Shown one piece after another: positions 35,850 through 48,314 of a stretch of DNA of 64,000 bases. Where the stretch lies: contig NC_077245.1 in the NCBI RefSeq assembly GCF_947179165.1, positions 42,525,286 to 42,589,285 of the forward strand, written 5' to 3'. Under the pieces are notes generated by a model. It was not told where the DNA came from and made no database searches. It saw only the letters and a list, made by a program, of their open reading frames with translations. Position 1 is the stretch's first letter; each line of letters begins with the position of its first letter. Source of the stretch: Solanum dulcamara (lineage: Eukaryota; Streptophyta; Magnoliopsida; Solanales; Solanaceae). A program made the translations under genes and the position numbers.

Positions 35850-37239
35850 CCTATCCACTAGCTAAGGCGTAGATGCGATTTGAAGGACCGCTAGCACTAG
35901 AAGTCCACCACGGCCTCTACCATGGCCTGCTAGTGTATGAATACCCTGTTCCATAGGGCGCATAGCCACAGAAGAAGATGAACCATCAACTTAACTAGTA
36001 GGCTGAACTGCACTTCCTAGGCTACCCCTGAATGGACACTCCCTCATAACATGGCCTTGACGGCCACAAGTAAAATAGGCACCTGTCCCAAAATGGCATT
36101 CCCCAAAATGAGACCTATTATAATGAGGACACTGAGGCAAGGTGGCCTTGACTGATGTGAGCCCCTGTTTATCTGTGAATCTAGAACCCTAGAGCTCTGA
36201 CCAGCTCCTGAATACCCGGTACTATTAAATTGCCTACCCATGAACTATGGTGGTGCACTCTAGGCTGGCTGAGAAGGATACGTACTATACTGCTAAGACT
36301 TCTTGCCTTGAAACTCCCTTGAATAAAAAATTGACCTAGCTTTCTTAAGTTGGACCCTATCATAATCTCTATCTGGATGTCGCCCTCCATGCCAATCCTC
36401 CAACCGTTGTGAATATGCCTGTATCCGAGCAATATCCATGCCTGGATGAGAAGCCATGGCCATACAACTATCAATCAAATGATAATCCAGCCACATTACA
36501 TAGTGATGCACCATACCAGCCATATCGACCATAATAGCAGACGCATGTCTCACCAATGAGTCAAACACAAGGCTATAATCTCTAATGCTCTTGCCATTCT
36601 TCCTCAATTAATAGAATCTATCAACTGTGGCTCGTTTTATTTCTGGAGGTAGAAAGTGGATAAGAAAGGCATCCACAAACTCATCCCAAACTGCTAAAGG
36701 AGCACTCTCGCCCCTGGATAGTTCCCAGGACTAATACCAACTAACGACTATGTGATGCAGCCGATATAAATCTAACTCAACAAACTCATTCTCAAAAGCC
36801 CTAATTATTCTCAACGTGTGCTGCATCTGTCGAAAAAACTCATGCGGGTCATCTGCAGGCCTCGACCCATAAAACTCTGAAGGGTTATAACTCAAAAAGT
36901 CACGAACCCTCAAATTATATTTCTATCAACATCATCCGTTCCTAACCCATGCCTTCAAGCCTGCCTTGCCATTATCCTAGTAAGTAGTTGCACTGCATCC
37001 CTCATGGCCCTATCTTTCGGCCCTGGCTATGGAGTTGGAGGCTCAGGCATTGGAACTTCAGGATATGCAGCTGCTGTTGTTCTAAGCTCCTATGGAGGCG
37101 GCATAGTAGAGCTTTCTGACTAGAGCATAATCCCTAGCACAGACTAAGCATGAGCCCTAGTAACTCTCGGGATCTGACTAGTTTCCCCTACTACTGACTT
37201 GCCCTTCTGGGCAATTGTTGCTTTCCTTGGAGGCATCAT
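35850..37239 (-). pseudogene. Decayed gag of element C
   Basis: It starts at an ATG pair (37234-37239) with MMPPRKATIAQKGKS. Next come a Pro-rich stretch, a block VRDFLSYNPSEFYGSRPADDPHEFFRQM (36731-36913, shown in part), FVDAFLIHFLPPEIK near 36640, KSIRDYSLVFDSLVRHA (36540-36600), a tail with EDWHGGRHPDRDYDR, and a CCHC zinc knuckle (36040-36105). This is the normal order of a gypsy gag: capsid domain, then nucleocapsid. The knuckle reads YFTCGRQGHVMREC, so the first Cys is replaced by Tyr. Several stops and frame changes interrupt it. Gag would form the particle that packages element RNA. No protease or polymerase follows. Confidence 0.75.
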
Positions 37240-37434
37240 TGTTCACATAAGGATATGTTAGCAAGATATCATCTGAATAACATAGCTTTATCGCACGATG
37301 TAAGCCAAAAAGAAAGACAACATCCTAAATGTCCTGTAGGCTCCTGTTTATAGATGTGGTGCATAATACATCGATAAACAACACTCTACTAGACACGGTC
37401 TGTAGACACTCCAAGGACAAACTGCTCTATTTGT

Positions 37435-40300
37435 ACACTCGTATAAACTCTTGGTAACTATAAGTAAATGTATCATATGTTCACCCATTGTCCTAACCTG
37501 TTTCCTTTGTAGATCACAATGTCTTGATAGGCAACATAACATATAAACCGATGAGGCTATCATAGCATGTGGGTTCATCCCTTTAGAAATACATACGTAA
37601 GTCGACAAGGTTGCCACGACAAGGGAATGCCCCAAAACATAAGTCAAACAGACATATTTGAACACACGTATATACACAACCCACACACGTATCTACAGAC
37701 CTCTAGGAGTATTAGTCATAACATATTGTAGGATAGGGCCCCCGCCATACCCTTGCACGAATAAATATATACATAGAAGGTTTGGTACAAAAAACTAAGG
37801 TCCTATTCAAAGGAGCTCATTCCAGACCTGCTGAGTGGAATGCTAAGCTGGCGGATCCCCAAAGTGTGCGTCTGTACCTGCGGACATTAAATGCAGCCCC
37901 TAAAAGTAAGGGGGTCAGTATGATACATGTACTGAGTATATAAAGCATAACACAGTATAAGTGAAATTATGGCAGAATTAGGTATGCAGGAAACAAGTAT
38001 AATATTTAATAAATCACTGTACCAACAACTTATAAAATGAAGGCATGTATCCTCCCATACCGTACTAGGCTCACTGTGGGATTCAGTGTTACAAATGTTT
38101 TATAAGGTCACCCTATACATATATGTGACATACCCGGTCCTATCGTGATGGACTCGGTAAACAATCATACTATACTAATAGTCATACCATCATATATCAT
38201 ACCCGGTCCTTTATGGGACTCGGTCCTACCCGGCCCTTTATGGGACTCGGTGAGTGCTCATATAATCATATATCGTACCTAGACCTTTATGGGACTCGGT
38301 CATACCCAGCTCCTCATGGGACTCGGTGAATAATCTTGTCATCATATATCATACTCGACCCTTTATGGGACTCGGTCATACCGGACCCTTCATGGGAGTC
38401 GGTGGAATATGTATTAACAGCATGCATGAGTAGAGTAGTTAGTAACCATATACAATTAGCTTATTATCTAAGACTCGGTATAACAATCGTCACTAACTAT
38501 CATTTGAGGATCAAAATGATCATCATCTCAAGTATCTTCTGAATGCCATTATGGGCCATATCAAATGGAGTCTCAGGAATCAGACTTGCATCAAGATAAT
38601 GCTACACAGCTTATGCAATCAGAGACATTTATCATAAAAAATTCTATAGAAATAGGAGCTTATGTGCCCAGTCACTACTCAATATATAGAAGGCTTGAGG
38701 GTAGTAGTTCAACTACTTTAGGACTTCTAGCATTCAGAAGTGAACACGAGTCATGAGTTATGTCCGAAACTTGTGAATGGAACTCCCTCCAAACTCATAT
38801 CATACATCAATTCACTTATATTTAAGATATTCTGAAATAAAGGAGAGATAGGCTTTACATATACTACCCTTCATCACATAGAAGCCTTAAAAGGAAATAA
38901 CTCGACTATTATAGGAGTTCTAATATGAAGAAGTTGGTAAGAATTATGAGACATTTACTTATGTTCCTTTCTCAAGAAGTTTATTAATCGGTTAAGAAGT
39001 TAACGAAAATCGGGCAGCACCTTCCCTATAACTTGCCCTATCTAAACTTCCAATTACATCCTCAATAAGCACAACCAGCCAGAAACAAAATTATCAGCAC
39101 ATATACAAGTAAACCATTTCAACATTACACAATACAAACTCCAAACAACTCGCTTAAACTATGATACCAAAATAGGGTTTTCAATCTCTATTTCGTAAAA
39201 CCTTTACCCATACGAAATAGAGGGTCGTGTGGCTACAACCAGAAGAAACCACACCCTTTTTAGAACACTTTACAGCCCTGCAACACACAACCAAACCCTC
39301 CATCCGCAGCTTCACAATCACAACGCACTACTCGACTTTGATTTAGCTAAAATGACTTCAATTTTGTTTGTTTCTAACGCCAAGCATACTTATGCAATTT
39401 TCTTATTTACAGCTTCGTTTAAGACATTTAATACACTCCATAATAACATTATTAACTCCACTTTGAAAGGGAAGACCTTACCTTGTTCAAAACTTGCAAA
39501 AACTATCGTCAAAAGTTCCTTAATCGCGCCAAAAAGTAGTGGACTGCTCGTTACCCTTCCTTGCTGCCCACAAACCGAAATTTTTCATTATTAAATACCT
39601 TTATATCACCGTAGGATACCTTTAATTCATGGAATGAGAGTTGGGACCTTACCTTGATAGGGCCAAACCCGTAGCTCTCCCTTTGGCTTCCTAAGTTTTT
39701 CTCTCAATTTTTCCTTATTTTTTCTAAGTGTAAAAGATGATTTTATGATGCATTAGTCATCAAATGGTCCTTATATACTACATCTTAAGAGGTGACACGT
39801 GTCCAACCCTCATTGGACCAACTAATCCACACCACCACTCCAAGGCTACCACATGGTAGCATGGGACCCACCTCAAGTAGGTGTGTCACCTACTTGGTCA
39901 AAGTAGGTGCATCACCTACTTAGTCCAAGTAAGTGCAACACCTACTTGCTTCCAAGTAGGTGCTACGCCTCCTTCCGCCTCTTCGGTGGGTTCGTAATTT
40001 CGTTTTGCTTTAAGAACCTATGTAATATTTCCTGCGTAAGCTCAACATGTACTTAAATATTAAGTACATAAGACATCCAAGTTGGTATCTTACGCAGGTA
40101 AGTCGAGTCCCACGACTTTTCATTTGGCCCCCAATTCCTTTCCAATCCTTATAACCTTATTTCCAACCTTCACTCTTATGGGGCATCACGTACTCCCTTT
40201 CTTAGAGTTATTTGATAATGTTATAGATAATATGGGTCACAGGGTAACCTTTAAGAAGCTTAAGAAGACGTTTCGAAGAATGAGGGTATGGGGTATAACA
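37435..40300 (-). repeat. Element C 5' LTR
   Basis: It ends (minus-strand start) at TGTTATACCCC read from 40300. It contains an array of TATGGGACTCGGT units (38055-38400), a TATA-like box near 39770, and an amplified inverted-repeat cluster (39874-39963). Its inner end is deleted: the leader word ending CAAACTGCTCT (37424-37434) runs directly into LTR sequence. That removes about 60 bases, including the TG terminus and most of the primer-binding site. Confidence 0.8.
39874..39963. repeat. Amplified AAGTAGGTG / CACCTACTT half-sites in an LTR promoter
   Basis: Seven half-sites in about 90 bases alternate in direction: CAAGTAGGTG, CACCTACTTG, AAGTAGGTG, CACCTACTTA, CAAGTAAGTG, CACCTACTTG, CAAGTAGGTG. 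LARD-A has one such pair at 5119-5141. The cluster lies where the U3 promoter is expected (TATA-like box near 39770 on the minus strand). Confidence 0.85.
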
Positions 40301-40305
40301 ACTAG

Positions 40306-41233
40306 AAGGAAATTAAAATCCAATAAGCACTACAATACTTTTCAGTGCTTAACTCGTTTGGTTTCCCTCTAGGTTCATTTTTGAGTCGTGAACAACTTAT
40401 CTAATTCACCACTAATGGTTGGTGGTTCGTTGCCTTCCCACAAGAGTGGAAACCAATTGATGTACACTTTGCCCTCCAACAGGAGTTTTCTTCCAAACTA
40501 AAACTTCCTAAATAAATATCCCCCCCCTTCCAACAACACAGAAGGTACCCCTAAACCTTTAATTCATTATAATAAGGTACTCAGTATCAACTTCCAGGCC
40601 ATATGATAAACCTTTATCTCATTCCCCTTTTATTCCAAAAAACTTTCGGCAGAGTTCCCTTTATATTCCTTCCTATCCCAAACCTGCACTCATGAAATAC
40701 CAGCAATGCCATACAAGGCCAACGTATATATACATCCATATCGTATCATATCACAACCATAACGCCTCACAGTTCCAACATGTATATATTCATATCACAG
40801 CCACCTAGGGCGCCTAATGTTAACCACAGTATAAAATGATTGGATTACCTCGTATGTCCAACTCGAACTGGACATGTTACACTTTTCTGTCTACTTTTCC
40901 CTTCAATTTTAAACTTTACATTTCAATCATATTTCAATCTTCTTACCTTATATAGCATGCCTTTTTCACACCATTACTTACCCGTATACTGTGTAGCTTC
41001 TACTATCATCTGTCACATTCTTCTGTCCATATTGTCCTTTAGCTGAAACCAAAGTTTAGTAAAAAAAAAGGAATTTCATTTCCTATGGCAGAGCTCTAAC
41101 GCACTATCTGAGACAAGAAAGAAAGATAATATCCTAAATGACCTGTAGGCTCCTATTTATAAATGTGGTTCACAACACACCGATAAATAGGACTCTACCA
41201 AACACCATCTGTAGACATTTCGAGGACCAAACA
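40306..41233 (-). other. LARD-B internal sequence, 5' part and leader
   Basis: Read on the minus strand it follows LARD-A from 8372 to about 9000: leader words GGCTACAGGTCATTTAGGAT near 41140 and GGCGCCC/TAGGGCGCCTAA near 40806, then TCCTCTATATTCC-like sequence near 40650. It is non-coding. Element C cuts it at 40305. Confidence 0.65.
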
Positions 41234-41245
41234 GCTCTGATACCA
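41234..41245 (-). other. LARD-B primer-binding site, perfect iMet match
   Basis: GCTCTGATACCA is the exact complement of TGGTATCAGAGC. It lies four bases before the LTR end at 41250. Confidence 0.92.
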
Positions 41246-41249
41246 CTTA

Positions 41250-43773
41250 TGTTACAACCCAATCCCGCGGTCCGTGATGGGTGCCCAAACTGGGCACTCA
41301 TATGTACCCCTGCTAACTATAAGTACACTACCTCCTGTTTGAGTTATAACGTACCAACAGATAGCATAAGGCATCACAACGTATAAGTCGATGCGGCTAT
41401 CGTAACATGTAGGGTCGTTCTATCATGAACACACGCGCGAGCCGACAAGGCTACCACGACAAAGGGAATGACCCAAAACATAATACATATAGGCAACTAT
41501 ACACCCGTACTTATAAAACCCACATACATGTCCACAGACCTTTAGAAGTAAGAACAGTAACATAAGGAGGGACAGGGCCCCTGCCGTACTTGTGAACAAA
41601 TAAATATATACATCAAGGGTTAGTACCAAAATCTAGACCCCAGCATAATGGAGCATCTCTGAACTGTTGAGTGGGACTTCTATGCTGGCAGATGCCCAAA
41701 GTGTGTATCTGTACCTACGGGCATGAAATACATCCCCCTCTAGAATTGGTGGTCAGTACAATATGTGTACTAAGTATGTAAATCATAAAACACCATAAGG
41801 AGTGCACAATTGACATAGGGATACAGGGAACAAGTATAACAATTAATAAATCACTGTACCTGCATCTTGTAAAATAATGTTATATATCTCAATGTCATAT
41901 TCCGTACTAGGCCCATTATGGGACTCGGTGTTATAAATGTATCATTATGTCATCATATGCGTATATATAACATACCGAAACCTTTATGGGAACCATTCAA
42001 TAATCATGTCATCTTACCATCATATACATATATCATACTTGACCCTTTATGGGATTCGGTCATAACAGGCCCTTTATGGGACTTGGTCATACCTGGCCCT
42101 TTATAGGATTCGGTCATACCCAGCCCTTTATGGGACTCGGTCGTACCCGTACCTTTATAGGATTCGATCATACCTATTCCTTTATGGGACTCGGTGAATA
42201 CTTATATCATCTTATATCATACCCGACCTGTTGTGGGACTCGATCGTACTTGACCCTTTATGGGACTCAGTGAATACTTATATCATCGTATATCGTATAC
42301 CGCTTCATTTAAATGAAGCCATTTCAAGAGAAGGAAGGGATAGGATTCACGTGTACTACTTTTCATCATGTCGAAGACTTACAAGTCCATAACTCAACTA
42401 TCGCAGGAGTTTGAACATTGAGAAGTGAATAAGATTTACAAACCATACTCGGGGTTCCATGAATGGAATTGTTCCCACATTACATATACAATACACTTAA
42501 GACTAGGACATGTCAAAAGAAAGAAAGAACATCTTTGCATACTTATACCAAAAACATGCCAAGAGAAAGAAGGTAACTTCACATACTTATGCCAAAGACA
42601 TGCCAAGAGAAGAAAGGGCGTCACATACCTCTTATGGATTACTCTTAACCATGTTCGCCTCGTTGAATTTTGAACCTATTTAACATGAAATCAATACCAA
42701 GGTTAATAACCTTTCACTTTCAAATTTCCAACTCTACAACCAAGTAACCATAGAAATCGTTTCCTTATCTATTTCCCTCTACTATTTTATTACTAGTTCC
42801 GAAGTTACCAAAAATCGGGCAGCATCTCCCCTATAACTTGCCCTATCCAACTGCTAATCTTAGCATCCATATTACCAAAAACAACCATCATCCATATGTA
42901 CAATCACATCACTTCAACATTACACAATACAACTCCAAACAACTAGCTCAAAACTACGATACCAAAATAGAGTTTTTAACCTTTATTTCATAAAACCTTT
43001 AACAATACGAAATGGAGGGTCATGTGGATGCAACCAGAAGTACCCACACCCATTTTATAACACTTTACATCCCTTCAACATGCCATCCAACCAGCTGCAA
43101 CCGCAGCACCACAATCACAACGCACTACTTAACTTCAGTTTAACTATAACGACTTCAATTTAGTTTATTTCTAACGTCAAGCATCCTTATACAAGTTTTC
43201 CAATTCAAGCCTCATTTAATACATGTAATATATTGTATAACAACATCATAAACTCCAATTTGAAAGTAAAAACCTTACCTGGCCTGAAACTTTCCAAAAC
43301 TCTCCTCGGAAGTTCTTTTAGCGCGGCTAAAACTTCGTGGCTGTTTGTTAACCTTTTGGGGGATGTAAAAGCCATAAATTTACATTAATAAAACCTTCAT
43401 ACCATCATGGTATACCTTAGATAATTTATTCATGGAATGAAATCATAAAACTTACCTTTTTCTCCCCTTGGCCGCCACTATTTTCTCTCTAACTTTAGGG
43501 TTTCTTCTCTTCTCTGTTTTTCTAGAATTTTCTTAAATTTTTTGGATATAAGGATGAATTTTTCATAAGAATGAGTCATCCAACATATATATATAGTCCA
43601 CCTTAGGAGGTGACATATGTCAACCCCTAACTGGTGACACGTGACAAGCCCTTATTGGGCCAACACACCACTTCCTCTAACCATGAGCTACCACGTGGCA
43701 TGTGGGGGCCCACCCCTTGCTCCAACTGCTACATCATAGCACTTTATCATGCTGCCATGTGTCACTTTATTTT
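41250..43773 (-). repeat. LARD-B 5' LTR, inner part
   Basis: It begins TGTTACAACCCAATCCCGCG. It has the array of TATGGGACTCGG units at 41890-42290, a TATA-like run near 43580, then CACGTG boxes near 43640 and 43695, reading toward the LTR start. Element D interrupts it at 43774. The remaining 384 bases lie at 53573-53956. Confidence 0.85.
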
Positions 43774-46069
43774 TGTCATGACCCAAGCCTAGGGCCTAGA
43801 CATGACATGGCGAATGAAGAATCCGAAAGCACCTCAAACAAGCCTCTTAGCATTCTTTTAGCCTTTCATAGGTAATGATGATAAATAAACAAGTGGAAAT
43901 CATAATAGTAAATTTTCAACTTACATATGTCCAACAATACCTCTAACTTTTATATTTAATGGGGCTAAGACAAGTCTCTAGCTCACCCTCAATCATAATA
44001 AAAGAAATGCCATAGTAAAATATCTCAACATATCATAAGCTAGAAAGATAAAGGAGTATTATTCCCGAAAGATGGGAATTCACCAAAAGTAGTCTTGAAT
44101 GGAATCTCAACTAGCCACGTCGAGTAGAATGAGGAGGAGCACTAGTCCCTACATGGTGATATCATGTAGGCAAAAGAGTATGCGTTAGTACTTTGAATGT
44201 ACTAAGTATGTAAGGATGCATGAACATTGAGGAAACATTAAAACACATATGTAATATTGAACATAATGTAATTCATGCATAATAAATCATATAGATATCC
44301 TTTAAGATATTCATTTTGTGGAAAAATGACCATAACCGACATTTAAGACCATGCGAACTATTAAATGGAATTCAACATAACCCCCTACGTTGGCCGGGGA
44401 GACTATTTGCCATTTAGAACTCCGTCAACTTCATTCATTTCTTTAACTTTAACTTTAAGGGCTTTCATGGATCCAACAGATAAGCCTACAAGGGCTCCTA
44501 TGTTGGCACATAGTTAATGAGACAAGGGGTTTCTACAAGAATTTCCTTACCGAATCCCACCTCAATGACCTATTTGGTGCTATGTCAATCCCACGAAATA
44601 GTTTAATACATCAAAATAGTCATAGCATATAGCTTGAGAATTCAAAACATCATATTCGATAGAATAGCTCATTAAAATATTTGGTAATTCAAATATGCAA
44701 GAATTATCCTTATTGCATAAAAAATACATTATTCATATCATTTAATCATTCATTTTTTTTTCATAAGACTCCCTTTTGATTATAGACATTGCTTTCATAA
44801 ATATTCATTTGGAGTCAAAGCTTTTAAGTCAAACTTCATTGAAAATATAGTAAAACTAGGTGGGTTCAAATAACTTCAATTTGCAAACATGTATGTAAAT
44901 AATTATGCATAAATACATTAAAATCCATTAATTAAAAATCATGCTTTAACCAACCCACCATGAATTTCTAGAAACTTTAAAGAGATAAATAGATAAATTA
45001 CTTGTAATCAATCAATTCATACATATGAAATTATGTTGCATCAAAATAGACTAATAATAATTAGTTTAACCATGATTCATGCTATTAAGAACAAATAAGA
45101 ATTTCCCATAAGAAAATATTGTTTGAAATCAAAAAATTTAATTGAAAGGGTTTTTTGGACTACATGGGTGGAAAAACCCATGGATAAACACCCACATAAC
45201 TTAGAGTAAAGCTTAACGAAAATACACATAATTTATCATATAATTAAAATATTTTAGGCATGAGATTGGAAGAAATACTCTCATTGAAGCCTTACATACC
45301 TGGAATCCGAAGCTTTACTCGGAATCAAAGGATTTAATGAAAACTCTCGAGTCCTAGCTTTTCCCCTCGCCGGAATGTTTTGTGTATTACCTAGAGTATA
45401 TAATCACCAGAATAGTATTTCTTCACTACTAAGAACTAAAACTATATTTGAGAATGAGTAAAGAAATGTATAGAGAGAAGAGTTTCTTGAGAAAGCTTGA
45501 TGAATAAAATGAGGAAATAATGCAGGTATTTATAGGTATAGAAGAGGGACCTAAGCATAAATAAAAATAATTACAAAGGATGATCTTGAAAATTCAATTG
45601 AGGATTTTGATGTCATGGATGATGTCAAAGGGTTCTTGATCTTTCAATGGTAGGTGAGATGAGTTCTCTTTAACAAAATACTCTTTTTTGGAGCTGCATT
45701 TAAACAAGATAAATTCCTTATTAGGATTTGTGTCTTCATAAGAATTATAGATATGGAAGTCTAGTTTCATGTCGTTCAAGAATCAATAAGTTTGGATCAT
45801 CCTATAGTGAGATATGATTTTTCTTCTATAAATACTTCATTCCATCACAGCATCCTATCTTACAACAATTAATTTATTTGACCTACTTAACCTCCAAAAC
45901 ATAAAATATGATCCACAAAAGTTGTAGGTAATGATATTGTAGTTACTCAGAAATTTGAATCACCTACTTCAGACCAACCTATGAAAAGTTATGCCAAAAA
46001 TACAGAGGCTATATCATTTTTTTTGCGAGAATTGAAACATCGTATACAACATTTTTAGGGGATGTTACA
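43774..46069 (-). repeat. Element D 3' LTR
   Basis: It is 2296 bp from TGTCATGACCCAAGCCTAGG to GGGGATGTTACA, directly next to the polypurine tract. It aligns with 51012-53572. No coding sequence was seen. Confidence 0.88.
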
Positions 46070-46084
46070 TTATCCCCCCCTTGG
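46070..46084 (-). other. Element D polypurine tract
   Basis: On the plus strand it reads TTATCCCCCCCTTGG, a run of purines on the element strand immediately before its 3' LTR. Confidence 0.88.
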
Positions 46085-46269
46085 GAACATTCGTCCTCGA
46101 ATGAGGAAAGACTTAGCTTGAGTAGAGTAGAATTTAAACCAACAACCTATCGTTAATGCAATAGTGTAATTTAAAACATCGTTCGAAACATATTTCATAA
46201 TTTTGCAAGTATATGACAAGAAAAGTTGAGATACAAAGATTTCAAGTAACTGAGCACGGACAACTTAAT

Positions 46270-47790
46270 ACCTTAGGTTTGGGTAGAGGAAAAAAGATAA
46301 GGGTATCGCTTAATCATATCTCCTTCCGCTTCCTATGTTGCACTTTCTATTTGTTGATTCCTCCAAAGGACTTTAACATATGCAACTTCTTTGTTCCTCA
46401 ATCTCTTAACTTGACGGTCCAAAATTTCAACAGGAACTTCTTCATAGGTCAAGTTTTCTTCAATATTCACTACTCCCATAGGTACAATGGAACTAGTATC
46501 ACCCACACTTTTTTTCAACATAGACGCATGAAACACCAGATGAACCATGGCCATTTCTATTAGTAGTTCCAACTCATATGCAACCTTGCCAACACGTCAC
46601 ACGATTCTATAAAGCCCTGCATACCTAGGGCTAAATTTCCCCTTTTAACCAATTCGAACCACACCCTTCATGGGTGAAACCTTTAGATACACCCAATCTT
46701 CCACATTAAACTCAAGATCCCTTCGTCTAGTGTCGGAATAGGACTTTTGACAACTTTGAGCCATCTTCAACATTTCTTTAATGATCTTCACCTTCTCTAA
46801 AGCATCAACTACAAAATCTTGTCCCAACAAGGTCATCTCGCCTACTTCCAACCAACCAATCGGTGATCTACATCATCTCCCATACAAAGCCTCAAATGGC
46901 GCCATCTTAATATTTGAGTAGTAACTATTATTATAGGCAAACTCAATGAGCGGTAAATGATCATCCCAATTTTCTTTAAACTCTAACACACAATCCCTTA
47001 ACATATCCTCTAGTGTTTGAATCATCTTTTCGGCTTGCCCATCCGTTTGAGGATAGAATGTTGTGCTCAACTTTACCTTAGTACCAAGGCCTTTGTGAAA
47101 CGATCTCGATAAGTGAGAAGGGAATTGGGTACCACGATCTGAAATAATGGATAACGGCACACCATGAAACCTCACCAACTCCCGAATATACAACTTGGCA
47201 TAGTCTTTGGCACTATAGGAAGTCTTCACCGGTAGGAAGTGAGCTAACTTAGTCATTCTATCAATAATTACCCAAATTGAGTAATGACGCTTCCGGGTAT
47301 GAGGCAAACCCACTACAAAATCCATATTCAAATCTTCCCACTTCCAAATAGGGATTTCAATGTCTTGGGCTAGGCCACCCGGCCTTTGATGTTCGGTCTT
47401 CACTTGTTGGCAATTCGTACATTCAGACACAAACCTTGCTATGTCCTTTTTCATGCCACCCCACCAATACCACTTCTTTAAGTCTCGGAACATTTTTGTT
47501 GAAATGGGATGAATGGAGTATGTAGAATTATGAGCTTCCATTAAGATCAAACTTCTTAGGCCATTAGCATCTAGAACACATATCCGACCTTTATAGTATA
47601 GCACCCTATCTCCCTCTTGGGAAAAGAACTCTATCTTCTTTTCCTTTACCAACTTCTTTAACTCGATAAACTTTGGGTCAAGATCTTTCTTTGATTTAAC
47701 ATCCACCACTAAAGAGCATTCAGACCTATTTTGAACAACCATACCACCATCATTAGCACCACACAACTTCACCCCTAATCTAGCCAACCG
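46270..47790 (-). pseudogene. Element D integrase with C-terminal chromodomain
   Basis: The frame 46873-47787 has an HHCC zinc domain: two His in HNSTYSIH near residue 85, and Cys in CTNCQQVK near 128. It then has the catalytic core: LNMDFVVGLP with the first Asp, IISDRGTQFPS with the second, and the following PQTDGQAEKMIQTLEDML, which includes the Glu. Next is FAYNNSYYSNIKMAPFEALYGR. After a stop the same frame continues (46645-46851) with WVYLKVSPMKGVVR. After another stop (46333-46572) comes a chromodomain: EEVPVEILDRQVKRLRNKEVAYVKVLWRN, followed by WE near 46330 (quoted in part). Chromodomains of this group read histone marks and direct insertion to heterochromatin. Two in-frame stops separate the parts. 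Confidence 0.9.
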
Positions 47791-47879
47791 TGAATATTTT
47801 TCACCAACTCCCTCTTCCTTTCATCCATATGGGGCACACTCCCCATAGACACTCTACTAAGTGCATCAACAACCATATT

Positions 47880-48314
47880 AGCTTTACCCGAATGATAGTG
47901 CACACTCATATTATAGTCCTTAAAGAGTTCTAGCCACCTTCTTTGCCTTAGATTAAGGTCCTTTTAGGTAAACACATATGGAAGACTTTTATGATCAGTA
48001 TACGCATCTATATGCACCCCATAGAGGTAATGCCTCCAAATCTTCAGAGCAAAAACAACGGCCTCCAATTCAAGGTCATGGGTAGGGTAGGTACACTCAT
48101 GCACCTTTAATTGCCTAGAAGCATAGGCAATGAACTTGCCATTTTGCATTAACACACAACCTAAACCAATTTTTGAAGCATCACAATAAACTACAAAATG
48201 TTCTAATCCTTCTGGGAGAGTCAAAATAGTAGCGGAGGTAAGTCGATCTTTCAAGGTATGCAAACTCTTTTCACACTCATCCATCCATATGAATTTGGCT
48301 TTCTTTGGGGTCAA
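47880..48314 (-). pseudogene. Element D RNase H domain
   Basis: The frame starts [17 protein letters not shown]. It contains [17 protein letters not shown] with the first acidic residue, then [38 protein letters not shown], and DAYTDHKSL with the last Asp (quoted in part). This is the RNase H plus connection of gypsy pol. It is out of frame with RT by an indel near 48300-48315 and stops at 47964. The continuation LRQRRWLELFKDYNMSVHYHSGKAN is readable down to about 47880. Confidence 0.88.

Larger units (their letters stand above)
33437..40300 (-). mobile_element. Element C: gag-only LTR retrotransposon inside LARD-B
   Basis: It is bounded by ACTAG on both sides (33432-33436 and 40301-40305) and runs from TGTCACGACCC to GGGGTATAACA. 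The 3' LTR on the left is shortened (33437-about 35150). The 5' LTR on the right is 37435-40300 and has lost its inner end together with most of the primer-binding site. Between them lie about 2.3 kb with a decayed gag and no pol. This is the structure called TR-GAG in plants. Non-coding parts of its interior match LARD-A (35640-35740 against 8830-8940), so it belongs to the same wider family. Confidence 0.85.
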
